A stretch of 64,000 bases of DNA, from positions 4,250,767 to 4,314,766 of the forward strand of contig OY744469.1 in NCBI GenBank assembly GCA_963556145.1, given 5' to 3'. This document shows positions 49,905-62,786 of this stretch, one piece after another. The notes under the pieces are model-generated. The model saw nothing but the letters and a program-made list of their open reading frames with translations, ran no database searches and had not been told where the DNA came from. Within the stretch, counting starts at the first letter, position 1, and each line of letters opens with the position of its first letter. The translations under genes were made by a program, and so were the position numbers. The stretch comes from Hygrocybe punicea (taxonomy: Eukaryota; Basidiomycota; Agaricomycetes; Agaricales; Hygrophoraceae).

Positions 49905-52900
49905 GTCAGCCGGCGACTCAACACTCGCTCAACACTTGTCGAATCCAATACTGTAGCTTCCTCTACTAGCATCTCCTTAACACAGGGAAGGAGGTGCTCT
50001 TTGAGCTTAGTTACGAAGTCCTGTGTTGGGCAGAAGAACTTAGTCTGACTAGTGACTTAAGAGGCATTAATGACAGAATAATAACCTTGACTGCCGGATC
50101 CCCAGCATGTTCCTGAAGAAAGCGCCCTATATGCTCCAGACGATTCTGGGATTTACCAATGTGATGGTGTATGTCTGGGGTGCATGCCACTTCTGGATCT
50201 CTGGCTTCCCGGTCCTGGGCCATTCATGCTTGAATCCAACGAATCCATGTTTGACGCCGTTCAATTTGTGCCATTTGCTTAATGAATTGTTTGCGGCTTG
50301 TGCGGGTATAACGAGCTTTAGGCATGCGATGTTCAAGTTCGCCCTGGAAGAATGGTCAATGTAGGAGAAGTCAGGAAAAACTGAGTACACACCAGCTCAG
50401 TGGAATATGAGTCCATTGTGTCATACATTCATATAGTAGTGGCGTAGTTGCCAAGTGCATGAGCCTTGTATGTGTCCAGATTCAGGGTTTTTGGATGTCT
50501 GGACTCCCTTTGTTTCCCTGTAGAGGCAGTTTGCTGGGCAGGGCCAGGGGTGGTCTCAAGTGGGGTAGCGGAATTGGGCAGTAGGGTATATCCGAGACCC
50601 AGCATTTTGGGCATGGTCTCAGGTGGTGGTGTGGCAGCATTGGACAATAGGATACCTCCAGGACCCTGAGTTGGCTTTTTATTCTGACGCCGACCTTTCT
50701 TTGTCATTTGGTGGCATATCCGCACATTGGCCTCTCGCCGAAGCTTGCAGGTAGAAAACGTCAGACAGGTCTTGCCCACAAATTCACATAGTTTCTTGCC
50801 CAACAATACTGTGACATCATTTGTCCAAAGTAAGATCCGTGTGCATACAAAGCTTGGCTAAACCATGCCAGTGGGCTGCAATGAAAAGGAGCTCCATAAT
50901 TGTTGCATTATGCGGTTCTGGAAGTAGACCATCAAAGATCGGTATGGCACACTGATTGGCAAATAATGTCACAAGAGGTACAATAAACAGGAGATCTGCT
51001 TGCCTGTAGGGAAATGCAGAGATAAGGGTAAATCCTGATCCGCAGGTATCCGTACTCTTAAGAGTACGAGTACGGATACAGATTCTCGTATCCGTGGGCT
51101 TCAAAATGAGCCGGAGATCATCCAAAACGGTCAAGAATTGACTGAGATAGAGACTAAACATTGATTGGACTCTATCTCAGTCAATTCTTGACCGTTTCAG
51201 GTGATCTCTGGCTCATTTTGATCGGGAATCCGTGGGTAAAATCCGTGGATATTGCATCCGTATCTGTGGGGAGGACGAGTACGGATACAGACAAATGTAT
51301 CCTGGGATTACCCCTGCATTTCCCTACTTGCCTGTAAGAGATCCTCAAAATCTCAGGCAGCCATCTTCTTCAATTCTGAACAGTTTCTGGAGAAACGTCT
51401 GATGGTGTTCCTCCCAAAGGTGGGTACTTCCCTGCAGCTGCGGTCTATAAGCAACAGTTAGACAAATCAAGTATGCTGACTAACCAATGATCAAATTCAT
51501 TTGTGAGACCTGAGTGCACAGACTCCAAGATCCTGAGCAGATGGCTGAACAAAGCTCTCCAGATGCTGAGTTCAAACTCATGCAAGAGATTGACAACTAA
51601 AATTAGGAAGAGGTTGAAGCTGAATGATCCCAGCCGGTCTGAGAAGGCATTCTCTTGCCGATGACACAGTTGATTGCCTTCATCCCATCATGTATATAGT
51701 AATGAATTTTACCATGTTTGGTACCAGTGAGTACATCTTCAACAGCAGTGATGTCAACTGCATAATTTTTCTGGTAGATAGTTTTCCTGGCTATGGAGAC
51801 CTTGTTTCAGCAGTTGCTATCATCTACACAAGCAAGTGATATTTGTTGCAACATATCCCACATCATACCAAAGTTGTGTAGGCGGGACATCAGAATCAGG
51901 CAGCAAGGACAAGGGCACATGCCTCGATTTCAGATGCTAGTGAGGAGAATTCTTTGAATTGATAAACTCAGTCCTGTAATGTAATTTGGAAGAGAAAATA
52001 CTCACTTTTCCGGATAGTCAACAGAATACATAAAAATTCAGGGATAAAATCGTCGTTTTATGCCATCACAACAAGTAACCACAATGCCATGCTTGTAGGC
52101 CTCCAGAAACTTGTTGTCAAGGAGGATTTTCCATTGGGCATGCAGGAATTCACACTGGCAATGAGTCATGAATGCATCACTGGGGCCTTTTCCTCCTGTG
52201 TACTCCATTGCAAAATCCTTGAAGGAATCCGGAAGCTGAGGAGGTGGAATAATCAATATATGATGAAGTCACCAGAGGTAACCAAAACACTAACCTTTTG
52301 AAATAAGCAACGTGACTGCAGAGATGACATGAAGGTTTACAACGTTGGTATTTCGATTCATTCCCAGTAAAAGGTACAATGGCCATAGTTTGGCGTCACT
52401 GAATGAAGCAAGGTGTGTGGCATCCGATGAAAACATTAGTGCAGCTACAACGTGTGGAAGATCGCATCCAGGTTCAGCAGGGGAATCTTGTAATTCATGA
52501 TGAACTTGGACAAATGCTGGTGATGTGTATAGTTTGCCATGTACCCATATTGGACTAGCAGTGGATTGTAATTGCCAGTATAGTTTGTAGGGCTCATAGT
52601 GAAAATGACGGTTTCGAACAGGATCTGCCAAAATCTCCCGGATAACTGAAACCAGACTGCGGTGATAAAAGTCTATCGCTGTGTAATTTCAAGCATAAGG
52701 AGATGCCGTTCTGCAGTGAAACGGGACTGATATAGTCACAGGTGTTTTGGTCCAGCCTGCATCCTCATCCAGCCATTCCTCCTTATCAAGGCAATCACTT
52801 GCCAACTTCTTATTAATGAGATCCCATTTCATGTTTCGGATATCAGCTGGTTGGGAGGCGGGATCACCAATGATGCCCAACAGGTCCCGAAAACTACTCT

Positions 52901-53600
52901 GAGACTTCTGCACCCCGTGATTCCAATACCAATCACCCAGCTGGAATGAACTATGATTAGGATAGGGATAAAAACCCGACACAGGAGCTGAGGAAAACTG
53001 TGGAGTGAAGGAGTCAGGGGGTAGATTGGTGAGATCAGCCAATTCAATATGTTCTTCTGGGTTGTGAGAGGGTAGTTCTTTAGCCTCACACTGCCGGAAA
53101 AGCCCAAAAATATTTCTCAGTGTTCAGAAAATCCAACGAAAGCAATGAAAGATTGATAAAGGCCTATCCGTTCGTGAGGTATCTGAAGATCCTGCTTGTA
53201 CTGGCAGTGTTTCCTGGGGGTTCATAGCAGCTTGTTGGGTATTAATATTTGGTGGCAAAGCTGGAGGAGGCTGGGGTAGAAGATCCCTGAACTTCCGGGG
53301 AAGTCTTCGATTAAGTCTTCGGGGCCTATGCTGTGCTAAGGAAACCGAATCATTGTCCAATTGCATGGATGTAGATCCTGATGGTGCATCTGGATCCTCC
53401 CTCTGTGGCAAAAGTGGTTCTGAGTCTGCAATAGGATCGGGCCTGGATGTGTCTACTATCGACATTTTGCTTGGCTCAACAATAACCTGATGGCTCTTCC
53501 GCTGCTCATTCCACATTTCCTTGGCCATCGCTAGGGCATTGGATAATCTTTTTTTTGACTTTGGACAGGTCCGTTGGTGCTTAGAGAGCATGCTCGGCAA
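49905..53600 (-). pseudogene. Plavaka (CACTA) transposase gene, decayed
   Basis: Minus strand, starting near 53600 with a short Cys/His start and a Ser/Pro/Arg-rich linker. Next come YPYPNHSSFQLGDWYWNHG (about 52930-52985), EEWLDEDAGW (about 52760), NRHFHYEPYKLYWQ (about 52575-52620) and CDLPHVVAALMFSSDATHL (about 52420-52470). KYQRCKPSCHLCSHVAYF lies near 52320-52370, GKGPSDAFMTHCQCEF near 52150-52190, and GIVVTCCDGIKRRFYP near 52040-52090. Downstream are TLNLDTYKAHALGNYATT (about 50430-50485) and KLKEHLLPCVKEMLVEEATV (about 49940-50000). This is the expected order for Plavaka transposases. Stops, frame changes and a hAT MITE at 51007-51326 break it. The C-terminal part after 49905 is missing. 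Confidence 0.85.
51007..51326. mobile_element. 320-bp hAT MITE, copy 1
   Basis: Inverted ends TAGGGAAATGCAG...CTGCATTTCCCTA. 8-bp duplication CTTGCCTG at 50999-51006 and 51327-51334. Internal complementary blocks (CGGTCAAGAATTGACTGAG and its inverse) form a hairpin. The same length as copy 2 at 59114-59433, in opposite orientation. Confidence 0.93.
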
Positions 53601-54040
53601 AGAAAATGAATGAACGCAAGGGCATTCCTCATAGTAAGGTCACAAGTTTGCTAGGTTCATGATGACGGCCCAGGCTATGGCTATACCACAATGGGGTCAG
53701 CAAGTGAATAGCCTGAGGTTGCACTGGCAGCTGTCTGAACTTGGATTCCAAGCTGCGTCGGAGACACTGCCAGTGTCATTTGACCGGAGTGAACTCACGA
53801 GCCAATAACTTGAACTTGAACTTGAATCCACAGGTGAACCCTGTTAGATTCTTCAATGCTAGTCTCAGGCTTGAACTTGACTTGAAAGAAAAGTTGAGTC
53901 CAAGTCTAGGCCACTGACTACTGACTCCCACAAGAGTCGAACTTCTCACGCCTGGGCCAGCATTTGATGGTTGTGAACTTTTCATTCATTGATATTCATG
54001 TATCCCACATGCACAACCACTTGCACTTTGGTTCCTACTA
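53601..54040. other. Interval with AACTTG-rich repeat
   Basis: 53798-53895 has several AACTTGAACTTG/ACTTGACTTGAA repeats, possibly a degenerate MITE. No gene is supported. Confidence 0.4.
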
Positions 54041-54044
54041 GTAC

Positions 54045-54480
54045 AATGCCATGGGTTAACCTAGCCAGCAGCAAGTGCTGGTCCTAGGTTAACGCACTGC
54101 TACAGCAAGTGCTGGACTCTGGTCAACCTGATCCTGCAGCAAGAGCTGGACCCCAGTCAACCCAGTGCTACAGCAAGTGCTGGTCCCAGGTCAACCCAGT
54201 GCTACAGCAAGTACTGTACCCTGGTCACCCCGATCCTGCAGGAATTGCTGCCATGGGTTAACCTGCCTGATGGTATTGCTGACAGTGGGTTGACCCACCC
54301 AGCAGCCATTTATCAGCAAGAGCTGTCCCTGGGTCAACCTACCCCACAACATTTCCACAGCAAGAGCTGCCCTTCAGGTTAACCTACCCTCCAGCAAAGA
54401 GCTGTGCTATGTGTACCTACCATTCACAGCTCTTGCTGCAATTGGGTTGACCAAAATGACTGTGTCAACTGGTTGGGGAT
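54045..54480. repeat. 34-bp-period minisatellite, family copy 2
   Basis: About six clear units with GGTCAACC and CAGCAAGTGCTGG modules. A terminal block with CTATGTGTACCTACC and GGTTGACCAAAATGACTG then matches copy 1 (8700-8928) almost word for word. Confidence 0.85.
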
Positions 54481-54559
54481 GCTCCTCGGGGGAAACCCTG
54501 ACCAAATCTGAGGCCATTGAAGACTGGGCTAGCACTTCTCATTGAGGAAGTTTGTGAGG

Positions 54560-56854
54560 CTGAGGATGCTCATGAGACCCTCACCTCTCCTTTGGCCACC
54601 ATTGGTCCTTCAAACGAAAAATCCATCGTTTGAAGGGTTTTTGGATGTCTTTTCCTGCGTTCTGAGTCCCAGGGTTTTCCCAAACTGGAAGTGACAACAG
54701 TACAGGATTTCCTTTCTGACACCCAGGGATTTTGCCCTGGCATCAATAATTTTGACATATGACCAAGACGGTCACCAAGATCACGAATATAATTTTTACA
54801 CACGACATCATATACTAGTACAGCTTGAATGATTTGGCTATTCATATAACTTGGATGCTCGTACAACATGGCGGCATGGCAAAAATCCTGTAAATGTGTC
54901 AATTGTGAAACATCAGAGAGTAGCAGATGTTACACACAGTCATCTGCTTCATCAACTGTGAGATCAATCATAATCTGTGGATGAGAGGTAGATGTTGAAC
55001 TAAAGCTTGCCATTTGGGGATGAGCTGAGCTTGAGCTTGCAGTTGGATAATGTTGCTGATGAGGCGAGTGGTGCAAGACATCAAAAATCTGTGTGGGCTA
55101 AGAAAAGTTGATAAAATCAGTCACAATATGCTGCGTACCAGCTGAGGAGGTCTTTTGTAATCCAAATGCTGTGCATTGTGGTCAAAAGACAGGGTGTGGC
55201 GATTGGATCGTTTGTGATATCAGTTGTAATCTGCCACCATATCAGGCAGTGCTTTTTCCAGGATTGGCGCCGGGACCCAGGCAGAATGTGTAGGTCCAGC
55301 TCCGCAAGATAGTTTGGACGAGCAAATCTTCCTAAGACCAGAGTCAGCGATAATGGAAAGTGCCACAGTTGAATATTCAATGCAGTAGAATTTGAGGTTT
55401 GATGCTTTGGCTGATCCATCCTTTGACAAATGAATTTGGCAGATGGACGACAATCCAAAGTGAGGTTGAGAGTCAGGTTCTGATACCTGTGGTTCTTGAT
55501 GCTCCTTGTGTCTGTCAAGCAGAACCTGGCCGTTATCTAAAAGTGACTCACATAGTGGCAGAGCATTTGAATACACACACCATCCCATAGAATATTGTCA
55601 AAACAGTTGGCAACTCCTACCGTGCTTTGCCAGCCAAAACACTGCTCACAGATAGTGGCTAATTTTGCAACATTAGGTTGCCTTGTGCTCAGTTGGGTGA
55701 GATCTGGGCCTGCTTTGTTTTTAGACCATGATGTCAATGGGTTGGCGTAACAGATGAGATGGTGAAGTTTTGGGAACGTATCAGGAATGCATGTTGCCAA
55801 TGAATGGAATTTGCGAGAGAGATAACCATGTGCATTTGATGAGAGCTCCATGTGCAGACTCTCTCACCAGCTTGGAAGAAACTGGCCTAACTCTTTTGGT
55901 GAGAGAGTAAGTGCCGCATTCAACAACGAGTCTCCGAAGCAAGGCCATGGGCAATCGTGACCCCAAAGTTCTTGAGACCCATCTAGAATAGGTGCTCAGT
56001 CCATATCACATGGAAATCAGCAGGAGACGCACAAGATCATAATCACCGCCACTAAGCAGTGCAACAAGGACCATACCACTTTGCATGAGTGAAACTCGAG
56101 GTATTTTCTTGATTGCAGGCAATGTGAAAATAGTCACCAAATCACTTGCAGTCTTCTGCCTGGTCAAAGGTTGCAAAAGACGTAGTGCAGATTCTAGTCA
56201 TAGCTTACCATCTTATAACATGTGTTGCTCCAAACATGAAGGCATCACTATCTTCAGTCATGATAGCATCAATGAGAAATGCTTTGTTAAGACAGGCCAG
56301 TTCAGCCTCAGCTTCCCCAGGTAATCAGACAGGAAAAAAATCAAATGGAATAGAAATGTCTACCGTGTAGTAATAAAAGCCGAATGCTTTGAGAAGTTCT
56401 TGGAAAAAAAAATGGACCAGTGAGCCAATTAGGTTTTGTAATCACTTTGGTTCTGCATTTTATAGAAGGCCGACCAGGTCCATCAAAGACAAAAAGTGGG
56501 GTTACAGGACTTCAAAGAAGACGTGCAAGCTTGAAGAAGATAATGCGAAACTCTGGATTTTCACCTGCTTGAGCATGTCTGGTCCGGAATGCAAACTGTG
56601 CCTGAGAGATCCAAATACTAGAATAGTGAGACTATATGTATGATTACTGTGACATAGCAATATACCTTGCGTCGATGCCAACAACAAGAGTTCACAGGCC
56701 ATGTCTATTACACATGAATCCCTCAAAGACACTGAGTTCAGTAAATGACCATTCTTGTGCAGCAGGCTGCAGAATCTGCAAGACAATTAAACACCATCTA
56801 TACCTGGTATGGATTATGAGAATGGCATACATTCCACAGTCCCTTGACTCCCAT
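54560..56854 (-). pseudogene. GEN1/Yen1-like XPG-family structure-specific nuclease, broken
   Basis: ATG at 56854 begins MGVKGLWN, the XPG N-terminal start. After a short intron, ILQPAAQEWS and a TLVVGIDA motif follow, with an in-frame TGA at 56692-56694 (CGA by one change, where the family has Arg). Later exons give VFDGPGRPSIK (about 56475), the XPG-I catalytic motif GEAEAELACLNKAF with TEDSDAFMFGATHV (56209-56320), and the helix-hairpin-helix-type LSGGDYD (about 56035). A C-terminal domain with NAHGYLSRKFHSLATCIPDT (about 55770-55840) and WVPAPILEKALPDMVADY (about 55225-55280) follows, then a possible SUMO-interacting IMIDLTVDE near 54960. Such enzymes cut Holliday junctions and 5' flaps. 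The stop and several frame changes suggest inactivity. Confidence 0.75.
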
Positions 56855-57200
56855 TGCAATGAAGAGGACTAGGCCCCTATTGTGGTTCTGTATGTGTTAC
56901 ATATGTCTCACTCACAACATTTCCAAATTTATTTACATTCTGTTCACTCAAGACACAACTAAATGCCGGAGTGTATGACAGCGGAAACAGTGTGATTGTG
57001 AAGAGAAATGTACCACAAAATGAAATAAGGAATGCATTAGAAGCACAGTAATTGGCTTCAAGCTCTATTCGGAACTGGAACTGAATCCACGGCTGAGTCA
57101 TTTGTGACCTCCTCATGTCGACATTCGAACCTGCTGTGGTGCTTAGTATCATAAAAAACTCCATTGTCACAGTCAAAGACAGAAAATAGCTTGACCTGAA
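56855..57200. other. Head-to-head spacer
   Basis: About 350 bp between the start of the nuclease gene (minus) and the first recognisable part of the transposase-like gene (plus). It may hold shared promoters. No TATA box can be assigned. Confidence 0.4.
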
Positions 57201-59005
57201 ATGGAAATCTTCGGTTGGTCAATTTGCTTTTGTGGTGATATCCAATTGACGTACATTTTATGCCAGGTGGATGCACAGGTCAGGGCCTGGATAAAGCATC
57301 GCAGCGCTGTATCTCGAAATCAACCAGCAATTGAAAAGCAGTTAGAGTGGGAAGCTCATGTTGTGGAGTATGTTGGCTTTGTCTATAAACTGACAAAGTG
57401 CCATGGGAATGCAAAAAAAGGATCACTACCTCCGGGCCTGCCTAATAATATCCCATTCCTGGGTCCTCGTTTCCTTCCACCATCATACTGACACCTTCAC
57501 AAACGTCAGCCTACAGCCATCATTCAACCTGAAACAGCCTACCTCAAACCATTCAACATCATCCATCCCCTTTACTACGATAATATCAGCACATGTCCTC
57601 AGTGCAACTCAACTGACACGTGGCGGGATGGATGGACTACAACTGGACATCGCGAGATTCATGGCATCCGAGAGGAGGAAACTGCGTTGGGCTATCAGCT
57701 TATCTGCAAGAATTGCGAGAATCTGTAGTCACACGCAAAAGGTAGTGCTACACCAGATAAAGAAGGAACCTATTGTTTTGCCCCAACAAACCCGGCTTTT
57801 TGGAGAAAATGGAAGCTCTGGGCTGTTCCTTGTGAGCATAAACATTTTGGGTAACAGCTAGACTCATGAAGGTTTCCAGGCAACATTCCTTACTTCTTTA
57901 AGTGCTGTGCTCTCACTCATGAGCTCTTTAACCTGATAATTGAGTTGTGGCCATCCTCAACCTCAGAGGGACTTGTGGAAAATATCACGCACAAGTGGTA
58001 ATATTGAGTTACTTGATTTGTTACTGAAAAGATAAATGTAGAACTTCACCTTCTTGAATACAAGAAGAGAACGTTCGAGTACTTACAGAACTTTCAAAAC
58101 CAGCACTTCACATCTTGGCAGCTGAATCCATTGAAGATGTTCTCCGGTCCATTTCATCTTGAAGGCTATGCTGATAATAGCATCACTGATATCTTTCTTA
58201 CTTTCCATGATAAAACATGTAAGAGAGAGTCTGAAGAATATCTCCAGACAATAACAGGTCAGTCACAATTTGATTGCCATGTCAGGTCCACTCACACCAA
58301 ACCCTCTATCAGCAAAAACTATATCACTTGATAACACATTCCGAGTGGCCAACAAGGCTACTGTGGTTGACAAGCAGAAAAGACATACTAAAGTTATGAA
58401 AGGTGGTGTTCTCAGTGTGCTGAATGAGGAGGGCCAGACAATGGCCTGGGTATGTTGCAACATGTCACTGTGTGCCAAACTAATTGGAAATCTTGATCAG
58501 TGCATGAGCCAGACTGCTGCCACAGATGAGATAACAGAACTACTTAGTGGTTACAGTCAACGTTGCAAAGAACTTGGTGTTCCACTGCCGGAAATGGCCA
58601 TCATTGACAATTGCTGCCATGTTCGGAATGCTATCTTGAAGGCATGCCTCGAAATACATGTTGCCCTGGACGTCTACTACTTCTTGATGAGGTATGTGTA
58701 AATGATAAAAATGAAGATCTGCAGTGCAATTGAGTGCCGGAAACACACAATTGTTCCGCAGATCTTCCGGAAAAGATCTGAACTTGAAATTGCACTCACC
58801 TTATTGCTAGGTATCTTATTGTGATCATCAATGGCATCAAGAATCCCTATAGGAGTGTAGTTGCCAAGGATATTACTGAATCAATTCTAAAAGTCAGAGC
58901 TGGGAAGGAGGGTCATGCCATATATTGGGAAAAGGGAGACCAGATAAAGAGATTGCAAACTGCATATAATAAGTGGGCCGAGAAGGGGAATGTGTGGTCT
59001 GCCGC

Positions 59006-60220
59006 TGTAGAGACTCAGCATTCCTCTGAGTCCATATCGTTGATATATCATGAATCCGGATGAACCCGATGCCTCCATTCAACTTGCATTCGAACCCGAC
59101 ATAACCTGACGTGTAGGGAAATGCAGGGGTAATCCCAGGATACATTTGTCTGTATCCGTACTCGTACTCCCCACAGATACGGATGCAATATCCACGGATT
59201 TTACCCACGGATTCCCGATCAAAATGAGCCAGAGATCACCTGAAACGGTCAAGAATTGACTGAGATAGAGTCCAATCAATGTTTAGTCTCTATCTCAGTC
59301 AATTCTTGACCGTTTTGGATGATCTCCAGCTCATTTTGAAGCCCACGGATACGAGAATCTGTATCCGTACTCGTACTCTTAAGAGTACGGATACCTGCGG
59401 ATCAGGATTTACCCTTATCCCTGCATTTCCCTACTGACGTGACATGATGTGATGTGACCCGATGTGACCGATGTAACCCGACACATGCCGCTTTGTGATG
59501 GCCGCTTTTGGACTAAATCCGGCAGCCTCAGAAGCCCCGGAGTTCTAATTATAGGAGATGGATCTCATCGGACTCGATCCCTAACTTCGGACTTGCCTTA
59601 TATATGCATCCCCTTGTCCTTTTGGAGATATGTAGGAGATTTTAGATCTTTTTCTTGGACATTCATTTTCCCCTCCATTTTCCTGTCTATGTCGCTTTGC
59701 AACCCCCCTTTCCACATCCCCATTCCATCTTCTCTTTGTAGTTTCTATCGGCCGAAATAGACATGTCCGAAAGTAGACTACTCACTCATGTACTATAAAA
59801 ATGGTCACCGACGACCATACAAAAAAGACACCCTTAGTCCCCATTTCCTCATAGTCAGAGTCATCTTTTAATCACTTCAAATGCTTGTCCTCATAGACCC
59901 TTAGCTTTTTGTAGTTGACCTCATTGTCCTTATCATTATTCCTTTATTCGTTCATCGTTTCTGACCAGACCAGACCCGACCCGCCATACCCGGCATCGTC
60001 GGCATCGTCAGGTTCTTCATTATTTATCTGTTTTCCCTCCATTCATCGCTGGATTCATCGTTATTTGTCTAGTTTTACATGGCGGCTTACATTTTTACTT
60101 CCATTTCCACTTCCTTTACTATTATTCCCAACACTGATTATCCACAGTCACTTCTATGCTGACACCCCTAGGTTAGGATCTCCTTTATTGTTCCGAAGCC
60201 ACCCTGAACCCACATATACA
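59006..60220 (+). repeat. Solo LTR of the TGTAGAG Ty3 family
   Basis: Begins TGTAGAGACTCAGCATTCC and ends CACATATACA. It shows the same order of motifs as the 795-bp LTR at 19835, including a region ACTTGCCTTATA, TATAAAAATGG near 59795, and a CTATGCTGACACCCCTAGG end. Excluding the nested MITE and one duplication it is about 887 bp. No internal retroelement sequence remains, so recombination between LTRs is inferred. A clear target duplication was not found. Confidence 0.85.
59114..59433. mobile_element. 320-bp hAT MITE, copy 2
   Basis: Inverted ends TAGGGAAATGCAG...CTGCATTTCCCTA. 8-bp duplication CTGACGTG at 59106-59113 and 59434-59441. Very similar to 51007-51326 in reverse complement and of equal length. 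Lies inside the solo LTR and is therefore younger. Confidence 0.93.
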
Positions 60221-62465
60221 CCACTGCTTCTAAGGTCAGCTGTGTTGTAAATGATCAGCATTGACAGGTGGTAGCTAATAAGCACGAGAAGGTACATGCA
60301 GAGCAAATGCGTCATGTACAGAAAGGGTGCTTGGTGAGGACACACAATGACATTGCTGCAGATGGAAGCTGAGTCGAAGGGTCCATAAAGGCTGGAATTT
60401 GATTCAGCGATCATTTGCAAGTGGCCTTGAAGTGTTTTGTGCACTGGCCCATGACTTTGTGTTGCGCCGAAACATCTGTATCGTGTCTTCCCTCGCTGAA
60501 CCTACACCATTTATCAAGTCAACATTTGGATCTCATCACATTCATTTGACAAATGAAATTGCTATTCCGTGGAACAGACTTGTAAAAACCAAATGCTCCA
60601 AAAGTGACAAGACACACCTTCAATTTCTTCCAGAGATGAGGGTTGCAAATAGCAATGAAAAGTTTGGTCTGGTGGCCTCGAGGTATACAGAAACATTTGG
60701 TGGTCTACTGGAGATCAAAGATGAAGAAAATGGTGACTCAGAGTGGCTCCTCCACATACCATCATAAGACAATTCAGATGCCAATGTGGTTCTCCAAAGT
60801 CTTGGAATTGATTCTATACTACACTTTGAGCCTCTGCAGTCCAGTGTTGGTCAATCAAATTCGACACAAACCTCAAGCGCTGGCAAAGTAAGTGCTTAAT
60901 ATTTCTGGTAGACTGAACTTCAACTTGGAAATGAAGGACACAAGCAAGATGCAAGAAGGAACCACCAATAAAGAGAGGGTTGAAGGAGGGGTGAGGGTGA
61001 ATCATGGTGATGGGGTTCTTGATAACAATTATGGCCAAACGTTCGGCATGCAGACAGACATAGTTACAGACCCCGAGGTTCAAGTTTCGGGGCTCCAATC
61101 TCAAATTATCAGTTTGGCATTGACTGTGAGTCTCAAAGATACTGATTCTAATTGAATGCATACAAAATACTTGTAGGCTCATGGTAACAATGCCACCACT
61201 AGCAAACTCACCTCAAAGCAGAAATGCAACCAATCTTCAACTGATGGCACTGAAGATTCTGCCACAAAACGAATGTGCACACAAGAGGTGAGGACGACTT
61301 CACAGGTATCTACAGTCTATCTGCATAAGTATTGATAACAATCTTGAAAAATAGATGCCAGGCCAATCACTTGGCCTGGATGTCTACTTCAAATCCCAGC
61401 ACTACCCGCCTGTTTACGATGAAGCCTCTTCTCCAGCTGGCCTCCCATCTGAACATACTAGGCAAACCACACTGGTGGCCAAGCTTTGCTTGCCCCTCAT
61501 TCTACCAGATCAACAGAACCTCACTCGATCCGAACGCTTATTCTCAGTTGCCACGAAAACTGACATCCAATCAATGTCAATCCAGGACGAAGGAGAATTT
61601 TATTTGTTCATGGATAATGCATCTCGAAAATTGCTGGGTATCATTCAACATGACCTCTCAAAAATGGATAGCCGCAACTCAAAAATACACCGATCATTTG
61701 GTGACAGTAAATGCCCAAAACAATCGTCTCACAATCAAGAAAAACCCTCATGTGCTTGTCGATCTTCTTAGTGACATGGAAACGAAGATTTCCAACCGAA
61801 TATTGAAGAACAATTATATATGTATGTTCTGACCTTTCCTTAATGGATTCTTTGTTCATCATGTTTCTCACTATCATTCAGCTACCAGGAGCAAGACTGA
61901 AACCTTTTGGAGAAGACATTATGGTGCAGTCTCTCTAGTCAAGGTGGATAAAGGACAATCTGTATGTATCATTTCTTGCTATGCTGTCAATACTTGACAC
62001 AACATTATCATTGATCACCAGAGAAGGGCCGCAATTTGCACTCGATGTCGAACCATTATGTATCCTGGTCTGACAGGTTCTCCGGAGAACCATAAGAAAG
62101 GCTACTGTTCTGATGGCGTTAAACAAGTAATGAAGATGGACCAAGTACCTGAGTGGCTGCAGCCGCAAGGTATTTTCGAGCTTGGGACGACATTCAATCC
62201 AATGGTGTTCCTGTCCACCCTCCACAAAGTTTATGAGGTGTTTGTCATACAAGGAGGTGATGGAGGGGACCTCGCAATGGAGTACATGGCATTTGCAAGC
62301 CTTCTCCAGAGCCGCATGCTCACCATTCCTGATGGCTGGTGCCTATTCAAGCTTTTTGTCGACCTTGACATGCCCTTCTCAACACTGTCGGAGATACTTG
62401 TCGAATATGATGGATCATGCTACTTGCGAATGGACTGTCTCCGTGCCGACCATGCCCCTTCATGA

Positions 62466-62786
62466 TGATGGGTCTGGCTGAGTCTTTGTTTTTCATTTGA
62501 CACTTTTATTCTACTACACTTGTGGCTGGTTTTCTCTGCCCTGCCTGGTTCTCTCTCGTTCACCTTGTTTCGCTTTTTGGTGATTTTATGGTTAGTTTGT
62601 CGAGCATAGTTTTTCTACCTGCAGAAAAAAATGGATGTTTCACATGGTTGTGGGTCTCCTTTCAGTCATCTCGGTCTGCGTTAGGTCCCTTGGTCACCTT
62701 GGTCAAGTCTTGGTCTTAAGAAGGTCTTAAGATAACCCTTCTTATGGTGGGGTTGCCCTTCAAACCCAAAGCAAGCCCTGTCTGAT
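62466..62786. other. Interval with T-rich sequence
   Basis: 3' flank of the transposase-like gene. No gene is supported. Confidence 0.4.

Larger units (their letters stand above)
57201..62465 (+). pseudogene. Large transposase-like gene of a basidiomycete family, interrupted
   Basis: Exons in order: a CxxC segment with TDTWRDGWTTTGHREIHG (about 57595-57660); FWRKWKLW and IPYFFKCCALTHELFNLIIE (about 57795-57945); HFTSWQLNPLKMFSG (about 58105); a core with SLDNTFRVANKA (about 58330), MKGGVLSVLNEEGQTMAW (about 58397-58450), AIIDNCCHVRNA (about 58600) and LDVYYFLMR (about 58668); INGIKNPYRSVVAKDITE (about 58830); and, beyond a solo LTR, HVQKGC and SFASGLEVFCALAHDFVLRR (about 60410-60470). The end has TIMYPGLTGSPENHKKGYCS (about 62050-62110) and stops at 62463-62465. 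The three Asp motifs suggest a DDE-type nuclease, which is inference. I remember this family from many mushroom genomes without a secure name. The start is uncertain, a TAG at about 57727 may be a lesion, and the LTR disables this copy. Confidence 0.6.
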
